The position numbers were made by a program, and so were the translations under genes. 25,144 bases of DNA from contig BLXT01004533.1 in assembly GCA_019648995.1 (NCBI GenBank), positions 520,466 to 545,609 of the forward strand, written 5' to 3'. The DNA is from Plakobranchus ocellatus (Eukaryota > Mollusca > Gastropoda > Plakobranchidae). Below, piece after piece: positions 1-12,168 of this stretch. Positions within the stretch are counted from its first letter, which is position 1. Every line of letters begins with the position of its first letter. Below the pieces are notes generated by a model that searched no databases, was not told the origin of the DNA, and saw only the letters and a list, made by a program, of their open reading frames with translations.

Positions 1-374
1 CAGCTTGAATCAGCATGTGTCACCACCTTCAGCGGCAGAGGCTCATCTTCAGACAGAACACACCCTCTTGATCTCTTCTAACCAACATACATGTTCATGA
101 TTTTAACAGCTTGAATCAGCATGTGTCACCACCTTCAGCGGCAGAGGCTCATCTTCAGACAGAACACACCTCTCTTGATCTCTTCTAACCAACATACATG
201 TTCATGATTTTAACAGCTTGAATCAGCATGTGTCATCATCTTCAGTGGCACAGGCTCGTCTTCAGACAGAACACACCTCTCTTGATCTCTTCCAACCAAC
301 ATACATGTTCATGATTTTAACAGCTTGAATCAGCATGTGTCATCATTTTCAGTGGCACAGGCTCGTCTTCAGAC
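1..374 (-). repeat. Tandem array of a ~107-bp unit containing the EXOC2 C-terminal codons, stop and proximal 3' UTR
   Basis: Units lie at 1-106, 107-213, 214-320 and a partial unit from 321 to about 374 that is the functional exon end. Units 1 and 2 differ by a single 1-nt indel. Unit 3 differs from unit 2 at about six positions, and matches the functional copy over their shared part with one synonymous change. The array is cut by the window edge, so its true copy number is unknown. All copies keep the open tail frame and its TAA. Confidence 0.97.
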
Positions 375-437
375 TGAAAGCACCACAGCTGGATTCTCAT
401 ACGAGCCTTAAACTGTTCCAAAAGACCAGCAACCATT
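317..437 (-). CDS. EXOC2: EXOC2 coding exon 27 (residues 900-939) with stop codon
   Basis: Acceptor CCTACAG/AATGG. It encodes [17 protein letters not shown], aligning with human LLNKFKSSMHLQLTCFQ. A 20-residue tail without clear similarity to human follows ([18 protein letters not shown] plus neighbours), then TAA at 319-317. The tail, stop and start of the 3' UTR are one unit of the tandem repeat at 1-374. No AATAAA is visible on this strand between the stop and position 1, so the poly(A) site probably lies off the left edge. Confidence 0.94.
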
Positions 438-3400
438 CTGTAGGACGAGATAAAAATTTGCTTGTTTCGGAGGATGAGGGGAAATTTATCCTCAAATAAT
501 AGATGTAGGCCTACAGAAAATAAATAATAACGAAAGTAGGGGACAAAGGTGTCAGAGAAAGCACTATTACCCAATTTTTATTATATTATTACTTTTTTTT
601 TATATAGAAAAATAACCACCAACTTAAACTTATTATCACAAAATGTGAGCAACACAGGAATAAGTTAAAATGTTTTGCCATAGAAAATGGAGTGGAAAAG
701 AGAGAAGTGGATGGAGGCAAGGAGATGGGGAGGGTTTGAGAATGAGTAACTGTGTTTCTGATTGTCTGTTATTCACTTGTTGGTTTTTTGGGTTTTTTTG
801 CATTGTTTACTTGGGTTGTTTTTGAAAATGAGACAAATGCTCAGAAATAAAAAGATCAAATCATGTCAAAGAAATAAATCTATCCCTAAGTGCATTGAAA
901 ACCCCCAGTACTCAAATCCATGGATACAAATTTGTGATTTTCTTTTTGCTCTAAAAATTGAATCATACAATGTAAGTGAGAATTAACATTTCTATGAAAA
1001 AATGTGCATCAAAACCTTCTTTTTATATCTTAGAAAGCATTACTATTTAGAATTATAAAATACAGGCAGAAGAAGCTTTAAAATCTTGCAAGTCCATAAA
1101 CAAGTTTACTTATTAGGAAACAGAGAAGCACTTATGAAAGTGTGAAATTCATTCAAAATATGATACTTTATATTGAACAGTGCACATTGACTCAATAAAT
1201 ATATTTTCTTCTCACAATCAAAAACAAGTTCATTTTTTTTTTTTTAATTGAGGAAAGTCTTGCTGAGCAAGCATTGCATTCTGTATTAAATCTGGTGGAT
1301 GGTGATAAATAAAAAATTCATTCACAGTGTGCACTACAGTTTTATTTCTATATGTAGCTTACAGTATTTTGAAACCAGTCCAAATAAGTCTATGTCACAT
1401 TTTATAAATTTTCAATCATCTATCACCAACAAATTCTGCAAAAGTGAGAATTCCATAAATGTAAACCTTTAAACTTTTACTAAAAGAAAAAAATTTAGAC
1501 AAAGAAAGAAGTCCTTTTACTTTGTTTTTCTTTAAACAAAATCAATGCTAAATCCGGTTTCTTAGGTATGTTCTCAAGGTTTATTGTCATACTCACAGTT
1601 TTCCTTCCTCTGATAATTCAGGAATAACATCAAAGGCCTCTTTAAAACATGCTCTGGGGTAAAATGATGTGAGAGTGGAAAAATATTAGCATACATTGCT
1701 CACTTATTTTTTTTTTTGTTAATTTATGAAGAAAACTTCCTCCTTAATGCACAGAACATTAATGTTGCTCATAAATTCCTCATCTTTCAATAAAATATTA
1801 GCTATATGCTTAATGCATTATGAGTTTTATCAATTTTTTCAAGATGAACTAAAGAAATCCAATTGCTAAAAAGTTTTACATGCAATATGCATGAAGTGTT
1901 ATTCTTTAGCTTGTATTCACAAAATGCCACATGGGCTATTGCCAAAAAGGAGAACCAAAAATTGGTTCTCTTTCTGTAGTTTGCATTTAAAAAAAAGACA
2001 TATAATTCATATAAAGTTAAATATTAGCACTAGAGCCAGGTGAAAAAAAAGTTGGTCTGTGACATTTTACTTTGTGATAAATGAACTTAAAGTGTATTCG
2101 TTATTATTGCTATGTTAAACAATTATTTGATTGATTTTCAGGGCGAGGATGCATCCAAGACCAATTTGTGAAAAAATAAAACATTATTGCTTATGCCAAC
2201 CCACTCACAAACTCAAGATTTATGCATTTATGAGATCAATTTTTTTTTCAAATATGCTTAGTAGAGAATCTTTCAAACATAATGATGAGAACCAATGTTT
2301 TGGCAAACCCTCACTCACTCCACATGATTTGTTGAGTATATTCGTACAGTGCTGTGAAGGGCTTCCAGTTCAAGCCGAGCCTGTGAAAAAAAAAGTATAT
2401 AAAGATTATAACATTTGTCCCTTTGGACCTCCAAATGTTACCTTTTAACCGCATGCAAAACACATGCTCCAGATCTCCAAATATTTTCATGATAAAATTT
2501 TGAAAAATAATTATAACTCAACATATTTTCTATACTTAACCCTTAAACTGATGACTCCACAAAATTTTGCAATGCCTAGCTGGGCCACCAGTGATAAGCT
2601 CATAGTCTTTTGGTGGGTCATGGGTAAAACCCCATGAACTCATGAAACTTTTTTGAGGTAAACAATAGATAATTCCACAATAATGTGGAAAAGTATTAGT
2701 CAAGTACTTTAAATAGATCTTAAACGGCTTCTCCATGCACTAAAGAGCTTGACCGATTAAATCATCTGAAAGTTTCTTTTACAACTGTGTATGGCAACTC
2801 CCCCCCCTTCTTTTTTTTATCAGAGCACAAACATGGACCACTGTTTCTCAAGCCTTTGCAACATGTTCATCATAGATTTCAACTCAAAGGTTTTTGATTT
2901 TTTCACAATTTTCGATTCATATTTGATCCATTGCGTGTTGTAAGTTTTCTCCTTTTTTTTTTTTTTGTTTATTACTTGATTGTTGCTCTGATGGTATAAT
3001 ATAGCCCATCTTGCAATAAAAAAAAAAGGTAAACACTGTAAAAAATAAAGATAATTGTTGAATAAAATACAATTTTTCACAAGCTTCATTTCAGAAATTA
3101 ATATTAATAATGTTTTTTTTCAAAAAGTTTATCCATTTTCACCTTATTTTGTGTATAACATAGTATTATAAAAGCAAAAATAAAAATTTTGTCATTTTTA
3201 TTTGGTGGCTTCAAGTTATGTCCTGATCTTAGTGAAAAATGTCTTATGACTGGCAGCCACCTTCAGCCAATATGGCCATCATTGATGATTAAGTAGGTGA
3301 CCTCATGAAATAGCAAGGTCATCATCAGTGATCCATGTTGGGACATGCAAAGGTTAAAAACTTGCTTTCTTTGCTTCTTTATTGCTGCTGTCTTTGCTTT

Positions 3401-6400
3401 TTCTTTTGTTCTGTTTTGTTTTTCCTCTTGCGAACGAGACTTTTGCCATAGAGACAGCATCTTCATTATATGAGCACCATATACTGCTATCACCTGTGAG
3501 CACAACTGTAAATTATTTATGTATCTTCACATGATGGCAAACAAAAAAAAACAATAAGAAACACGCATCGTGATTAAGATATAAGAGGTATTTACCTGAA
3601 TAGCTCCACCAGCATTAAATTCAGTCACACACTGAATAAGTCTGCAAAGCTCCTCACACACAGCCTCTGTGATCTTCTGCATAACACGCATCACAAACTT
3701 GGGAGAAATACTAAAAACCTGCAGGTATATATAAATTATGATTTTTTGATACGAGGAAATCTGCTTCATAAAGTTCAATAAGAAGTTATTAATTGAAGAT
3801 GAAACAGAAAATGTGTACATATGTGGAACAAAAAGTTATCAACCCAAACATTTTTATAAGTACAATAGGAAATTCCTAATTTGTGACTTTTTTAAATAGG
3901 TTTCAACACATATAGCTAAGATATTTGTTGCTAAGAGAAAAAAAATTTAACGTAAGTCATAATCATATTCATATCATATCTACCACAGTATTTAGTGCAT
4001 CATCCATCTGATGGCCATGGAATAGCCATGAAAATTTTGTTTATTAAATTCACCAATGAATTGAGTTTGATAGCATTTGTTATTTATTAGCAGGTCTAAA
4101 ACTCATTTTTGTCAAGGCTACTTAGACAATAAATGTCTCATTTCCAGTACATACAAAATATTATTATCATTTGCCACATCACTACTTTTATGTTGTCTGT
4201 TTATCTTCAAAGCACCAATGTTTTTTTGAAGGCTACAGTATACAACATCAAATCCACCCCACCCTCCCAACATTCACTCTCTCTGTCTCTCTTTTTTCTC
4301 TCACCTCTGAATGCACTTCTATAAGAGACATAATAATTTCTTTGAGGTAGTTGCGCACGCCTTGGGCCTGGCCTTGCCAACCACGCCAGCTGAATCCTCC
4401 ACGATACAAGTTTGGCTCCATAGCACCCAGGATCGGATCAGACTTTTGCTCAATATAACTGGAAAACAAACGTTGGTCCAATGCTCCATAAGTATCTTGT
4501 GCTGCCTGTGAATCATATTAAAAGATCAAAGCTAGGTATGTTCAGACATTGAATGATGCCCAAACTTTTTATAACTCAATTTTCCATTATTATTTTAACT
4601 CAAATTAAATTTTTACTAGACCATTATATGAACTAAATGTTGAGCTCCACTGACAGTTCACAAATCATGTCACATGAGCATATTTTTTGGAAAGTTGTTT
4701 AATTTAGTTTATCACAGCATCATAAATGGTTTAATTTCAAACTCTAAAGAACTACGAACACAAAGCTTTTTCTTTCAATCAGCATGAAAATATCATGCTT
4801 CTAAAACTTTTATTCAAATGATCAAATCTCTAATGCTCGGCCCCTGAACAGAATAACCTTCTAAGAGATTATAAATTATGATTAAATTAAATATTTGATT
4901 TGTATATAATACCCTCAAATCTCCTTTGCCTGATCTTATTTCTCATAACAAACACTGATGACAATACCTTCAATGCTTTTTCCATTTCCACATATCCATG
5001 CTTGGTGAGATTCTCTATGATTCTAGGTACAACTACCTCCAGAGTGTGTCTGCAGTTGCTCAGCATTATGATAAGCCTTTTGTCCTGCAACATGAACAAT
5101 AAAAATCAGAAATAAATGCTGAATGATTCTCACAGGTGACTAAAAGCAGGGAATAAATCACATCTTATACATTTTGTCCACTTCCCTCATTCCCTGCACT
5201 TTTGAGAGATAGACTTAGACTGAATATGAGTTGAGATGTCAAGGGACTGAAGTTTATTTATTACTTTTTTTCATAGAATTATCATTGAAGAAAATCAATA
5301 ATACAAGATTCAGTTATGTAGCTCGTTTAGAAGTTCACGATTCATCAAATGAGCTTCTAAGATCAAACGGTTCGTATACTAGATCTGCAATTTCATCAGC
5401 CAGAAGATCCATTCAAAATTTTTATCAAAGCTTGATTTCCTATGCTGCGACATTTTCATTTGCATGTGGAACTTCAAGGCTCATGTCACTTGTTCTGTTT
5501 ATCAAACTCAGTTCAGCTTAAGAGAAATTATTTTATGTAAATTAAAAACTCTGTAAAGCTTACATTGGTCTTTTCCTCCTGCTGATTAATGGAAAGTAAC
5601 ACTTATAGTAGAGCATAAATTGTGTTCGTCTCTCAAAATTTACATATAGTCAGGACCTTATTTCAAAGCTAAATTACTTAGTCAAGAAAATACAGTGGCA
5701 GGTTATGAAGCTCCCCCATGACCCTAATATAAATTAAAATCATTTTCTTTTCAAATCTCCCTTACCAAAGATGGAATAGGATCTCCATGCTGCTCCACCT
5801 CAACTTCTTGGCCAATAACGATCTTTACTCTGTGAATCAAAGTTTTAAAATCAACATTTTTATAGTTACAGCTCTAAAATTTGGCAGTTCACATCTCAAA
5901 TTGAACAAAATAAGGTTGATAAAGGAAAAGAAACTATAAAAACTGGACTCATATTCATTGCATTAGTTCCTGCCAAAAAACGTCTAATTTTGTAGTAATC
6001 CTACACCTGTTTGTAAAGATTTCTATATAGTTTTAAAAATAATTTTTTTAAAAAATAATAAAAAAAAAAGAACGAAACTTAAAAGAAATGTCCAGTATGA
6101 AATGTGGTAAAGTGATTACACTTTTAGTCAAAATGATTCAAGGCAGCAGTCATCAAATCATCTCTTTCTTACTCTTTGTGTTTATTCTTTATCCATCTCA
6201 TAGTTTCTCTTGCATTATTCTGTTCTTGCTATGAATGTTTTGGGGAGGGTTGGCTGCGGGAGAGAAAGGGGTCAGATGAATCAAAACCAACCATGAACTC
6301 AAGGCTAATTTTTCCACTTACTGTTTGGTCTCTTTTTTCTGCAAAGGAGGACTGAAGACAAGTTGCTCCATACAAATGGAGAAGGCTTGCAGTAACTGAC

Positions 6401-9400
6401 TGCACAACATAGTAGCCTCTTTCTGAATGGGCCGCTGGCTAAAGATCTATGGAAAACCATTAAAAAAAAATTAACTCTAAATTGGTCACATTAGTTACTG
6501 TAAGAAACAAGATATGTTTTTATTCTATATAAATATACTATTAAATAGTCCTATTGTATAAAACTGAATCCGATTTCTTTTTTTTTAAACTAAGTAATAT
6601 GGAGAGTACAATAGCTGTTTATGGAAAATAATAGGCACTCAAAGAAGTTGAAACACAAGTAAATACAGTTGGAAAGTTTATCACATGATAAGCATCTACA
6701 CTCATCTGTCTAGATTCTTTTGATCTTACTGTCATACAACATGGTGAGGCTCATGAGAAACAGAGATATGCATTTCAGCACAAACTTCCTATGATTCATA
6801 TTCGATTGCATCCAGCCTGACAAAAACTAAATTGCCAAAGTTTGCCAAAAAGAAACCATACAAAAATGGGGATTAAAATTCCATGTGTGCCCATAGCAGA
6901 AGAGAAAAGATTAATCAAATCTCACACCAGCAGAACTAAAACAAAAAAATTGTGTTACATGAACATATAGATATTAATACAAATTATTCACAACCCATTT
7001 CAAATAATGTCAAAGGTGAAGAAAAAGGCAGAAAAAATGATAGGTGTGAATATAGGAACTAGTCAAGAGAACAAGGTTTCTCTGATAAATATGCAACACC
7101 TAAAAAACTGAAAAAGCTATTGATAACTCACCTCAGGTTCTGAAGGCTTGTTCATGACAACAACCTCATGCAGGTGCTGAATAGCTTCATTCACTATGTT
7201 TTCAAACAGAGCTGGCTGAAGGAATAAAGAATAATGGTAAAGGGAATAGTTTACTGATGGGGATAAAATTGCTCATATCTCAATTTATCCTAAACATAAA
7301 TGAGCAAGATATTTCTTTCTCCTTTTTTTTGAAATGAAAAAATATGATGTGATAGAAAGAGAAAAATTCATGGGTTTTTTTTCTCTCTGAGCCTGTCTTG
7401 TATCTTGGCACTTCCAGACCTTTGGCTTCCATTAATCAGTGGGAATTCAGGGCTAAAACTGCCAAAATACAACAGAAGATCTCAGCAGATTCCAAGGCAA
7501 GTTTCACCACTGTGCGTGGCCATCGGACAGAAGAGTAGAAAGATTACTAAAAAGGCTTGACGAGTCACAAATGTGAATACACTTACCAGCTGTGTGGTGC
7601 CACCACATTGGTCATCTGTTTCCACCACCCATGTCTCTTTCGTGTGAAGGCATTTCACATCTGGAGAGGCAATGGCAAAAAAAAAAAGGATTTTTTTTTC
7701 ATCCATCATAGTCTTACATGAATTAAAGGAGAAAATGTAAATTTTAACAGCTGGTAAGATTTTGATTATTTTGATCGATTACAAATATGACTTGAATGGG
7801 CAAAATAAATGAAATATCAATAATACAATCTATAATAAAACATAAAATTTTAAAGATAATGATGAGGGTTTTTTTTTTACTCTTTGAAAATTACTACTGT
7901 AAAAGGTAATTACTTTGATGTGCAAAACCTGTCACATAAGATTATAAAAAGATTATTGAACCAAAAATTATAAGTTTGAGATACAACTTTCAAATTGTAT
8001 GATTTACACGAAATTTACGTCTTGAGACCTGTCTAAGTGAGTCACAAGTAACAAAATGAACATTTTGAATTAATGATAACCTTAAACTGAATTCTGTGAG
8101 TTTTGTTATGGTGAAAACTGAAACCAGCATTTTATGCCAAGATGTAGGTGTTACATTTACTTAGCAAATGAGGAGCTGAATAATCTTGAGAAGCTTTCTT
8201 CTAAAAAAAAAAAGGTTGTTTGCATCATCCGGGCTGATCCAAAGACAGATGTGCAGATGCCATAAATATCTACATTCAAAATCAAATCGTCTGCATTTAG
8301 TTTTCAACTTTAAACTTTACCATATTTGTGGGTATATTCTGCCCCAAAATGCAATTTAAAAAAAAAATGTTTCACAAACAACCATTTGCCACTGTGCAAG
8401 TATACCTGAGATAGCTTGCTTGAGCAGGGTAAACATGCAGTTAGTGCGCATATCAAAAGCCAAGTCTTTCAACACAATCATAGAATCTCCATGTCCATCA
8501 AGGCCGGACAAATAGTTTGCGCAGTTTCTGAAAGAGAAAAAAGAAGCTTGGTCTCTTTGTTTTGTTTTGTTTTGTTTTTTAAACAAGAAGAGTTACAATT
8601 AAGATATCAGTAAAATACAAATCTATGAGATAATCAAGAAAAATCAAAGCTGTAAATTTAGCATAGAAAATGTCTTGATTAGTGATAGCTTGTAAAAAAA
8701 AAAAAATGGATTTGACAATAGAATGGATTTTTTTTTTAAATGAAACTACCTAGAGGTCCTTAGAAGAAATTTTGAGATTTTTAGTTCAGCAGTGAAGTCA
8801 GTTTTGTTATTTTACATGAAATGTCAGCCACATACTCTGAACAAGCTTCATGTGAACAGAAGTAAAGTCCTGTATTTTTTGGGGGGTGGGGGACATCCAG
8901 CATTGGTGAGGTCAGGGCATCAGTGGCAGGTTGCACTCGAGATTGAAAGTTTGCTGCAGACCTCATGATGGGTTTGCTAGCTTTTGTACCACCAATGCTT
9001 ATTCCAGGACAAGAAGTCCCTGCAGGCTTCCAAATAAGTTTCCAGGATCTAAATTGAAAAACCACTAAAGCCCCACATGCAGAGATAAATACTGAAATTG
9101 ATAAATAAAAGAGAATTTGAACTTTATTGGCACTAGCACATCCTAATATATTTGTCGCCTGTGTTTGTTGCATCTTGGAATGCAGATACATTTTTTTCTT
9201 CAACCACTGCTACAGTTCTCGCATAATTATATCTTTCTTTCCTGTTTTATCATAGCTGATTCCTGTGAAAAATCAGGCATGATCAGACACTATTTTAACA
9301 ATTACCTGATATTCCGCACACAGATAGGCAGCCAGTTGCCTGGGATATTATCTTGTTTGCCAGACTTGGGCCACACTCCAAACTTTTCCCGCTCTGCCTC

Positions 9401-10513
9401 AGGCATACCCTCCAGAGACTCAGGTAGGAAAGCTGCCCGCACATAGTTGGAGAAGAGGGACACCACCTCTGTCATCATTTGCTGCAAATAAGTATGGTTA
9501 TCATTCTATAGTAACAAGGTTGAGAGCAAGCTTAGGCAGATTGGGAATGGAACTTACAAATATTTACTCATATGTGGAGTGCCAATTTAAAACTTTAGAA
9601 ATTTAGAGGGTTTTATCCTGTACCAGTAGCATATTTCAAATCATCTTTCTTTTAAATAGCTAACCAAGCATAGATGAGAATAATAGTTTTTGTAAATCCA
9701 ACATGAGATAAGGGTTAAATGTAAGTGAAAACTAAAAACTACAGGCTCTGAGTTGATAATAATATCATAATTGACAGAAAAGGGTGATTAGTTATGATTA
9801 CATCGATTTTCTTGCTGTTTTCTGCTCCATTCGAAAGAAAGTTAAGATTTTGTATTATAAGGAATTGGGAAATATAGATCTATAAATATACGACTGATGA
9901 ATAAAATTTGCCTCTCACATATGTCATCAAGAAAATAAAATATGTACCAACCTTCATTTTACCATGTTTACTGGTATCAATCTTGACACCTTTTTCAGAT
10001 TTCTGGGAGGGGGAGGGGGAAGAAAGAGAGAAGAAGATGATATTTTAACATTTGCAATATACCTAATATTTCTCATCCGAACAAGAAATGGTAAAGAACT
10101 CTCTTTCATCAATATAATTAGAAAAGTAAAGGTTGTTGAAGCAATGGTGACTGAGGGAATATTTTACCCTTTGAAGAGAGCCTATATAGGGCTTAATGTT
10201 TAAAAGGACCTTGAGTCATCCCCAAGCAGATTTCATCAGATTGTGTCTCAACAAGGATTTTTACTCAAAATATTCTAGATAACTTTCATGACATAACCTT
10301 GATTCAAGCAGCACTAGGGTCCAATTTTAAGCCCTTATGGTATTTGTGTTCATTATAAAATTAATCACTATGAAATAATTTCATTTTTTATAATGTTTGC
10401 ACATTTAATTGTTCACATCATCAGATACCATGCCTTCACTAGACTAAATCATGAGTATTTTTTCGTTCCCCCCTTTTTTTTATTTGTGAAAGTCAATATA
10501 CATATATGAGAAT

Positions 10514-10553
<40 letters not shown>

Positions 10554-12130
10554 CATTATGTGTAATTTTTTTTCCAAAAAGCACAAATTGCATCCAAGAC
10601 ATACAAATTTACATTGTTCATCGTTTTCTTAAGCTCATCCCCCCAAAAAATACTCTCTCTTAGTTCCTCTATAAACTATTTCCCATTCATCCTCTCCATC
10701 TCTCTCTTCTTAATCTTGAAAAACAGTATGATATAATTTTAATATTAAGTTTTACCTCTCGAGTGAAGTAGCTCTGGCCCAAACGCCAGTAATCTGGGAA
10801 GTGCTGTAGCATAATGTCTGTGATGTCCTCAATAAAGAGCACTTTTTGGGGTGTGCGGAACTTCCAAGCAGCTGAAAACAGGGTTCACAAAAAATATAAG
10901 TATGTAAAAGCCCTGCCTGATAACTCCTCTTTTTGACTTGTGTTTCTAATTTCATGAGTTTACAAACTGACTGATATTATCTTATATACTCTCATCTTGC
11001 AGCTGCCATAAAAAAAAATAAAAAACCAACATAATTCAAGGCTAACCTCCGTAGAAAATTATCCAGTCTATTACTCCGCCAATGCCTCATTTGCTTAAGA
11101 TTTCCAGAGAAGTGATTTAAGAGGGGAAAAAAAAATATCAGAGGAGCCATATCTTTTAGAAAATGGTAAAGTGAAAAAAAAATTATTTTTAAAAAAACGC
11201 CTAAAACTGAAACAGGGATGCTGGCATTTAAATGATTGGAGAATGTCCAAAGCAGCATAAAAAAAAAAAAAAAACACTTCTTATCACAATAGCCTTTGTT
11301 TGCAAAGAGATAAGATTTCTCAATCAGATAGCACTGTTTATTATGTCCTAAATTTGACGAAATAAACACACTGATCTTTTCCCTCACATCCCAAAAATGT
11401 TTCTCCTTTTCTACCAAAATTGACTGACTTAACATTTTTTTTTTAAACACAAAAAGGCAACATAAAAATGGAAACATACGGTGTAAGATGATAATTCAAG
11501 TCTTTTCATAAACATACAAATTTACCTTGTTGATCAGATGAAGACAAAGATGAAAAACTTGATTCCCTTGTTATACCTAGATTTTTTTTTTAAGGGGGAG
11601 AGGAGGGAAACAAATTAGTTACTAAACACAATTAAATGAACCATTTAGCAAAACTGCCAACATTACTCAGAATGTTTCTCTATTTGCTGATTAAACAACA
11701 ATGTATAACAGATTGCTGTTTCTCTATTTGCTGATTAAACACCAATATAACAGAGAGCAGCAACAACAGTCAGCATTACTGCTGCAGCAAATGAAAAGTA
11801 GTGTTGTCCATAGTCTTAACATTGATGATACTGCTCTTTAATTTGCTACAGCAGAATAGTAAAAGCAGTAGAATTGGCGAAAATGATTTTCTGAGCCAGA
11901 TTTTCTGGACGTAGACCTAACCGTTTTTCATAACCCTACAGATGTGCGCTTCCTGGTATCCATTTGAAACGATCTTTTGTTTACATGACTTTTACATCTT
12001 GTCACTAACTACGATTGATAAAAAAGATAAGATTTTTCTGTTTTTCCTCTATATATGTGTGTGTATACATTTATATATAGATTTATGTATATATNNNNNN
12101 NNNNNNNNNNNNNNNNNNNNNNNNNNNNNN

Positions 12131-12168
<38 letters not shown>

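Larger units (their letters stand above)
3719..5765 (-). other. Introns 23, 22 and 21 of EXOC2
   Basis: Intron 23 is 3719-4304, intron 22 is 4506-4967 and intron 21 is 5085-5765. The donor end of intron 23 carries a CT-rich stretch on the plus strand (4268-4305). Intron 21 holds a 96-codon plus-strand open frame (5231-5521) with no recognisable similarity. No RNA gene or transposon was recognised. Confidence 0.65.
5830..8405 (-). other. Introns 20, 19, 18 and 17 of EXOC2
   Basis: Intron 20 is 5830-6321, intron 19 is 6447-7131, intron 18 is 7216-7586 and intron 17 is 7661-8405. They are AT-rich with homopolymer runs. I found nothing beyond splice signals. Confidence 0.65.

Noticed and set aside
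1-374. CRISPR-like direct repeats at the left edge
   Set aside because: The units are contiguous copies of the host gene's own 3' end with no spacers, in a eukaryotic genome.
2131-2448. 105-codon plus-strand open frame
   Set aside because: It is antisense to exon 25 of EXOC2, whose alignment and splice signals are clear, and the rest is AT-rich intron.
4311-4516. Open frames on both strands over 4311-4516 in other frames
   Set aside because: Shadows of EXOC2 exon 23.
5231-5521. 96-codon plus-strand open frame in intron 21
   Set aside because: No recognisable similarity, lies within an intron on the opposite strand, and its length is near what chance allows.
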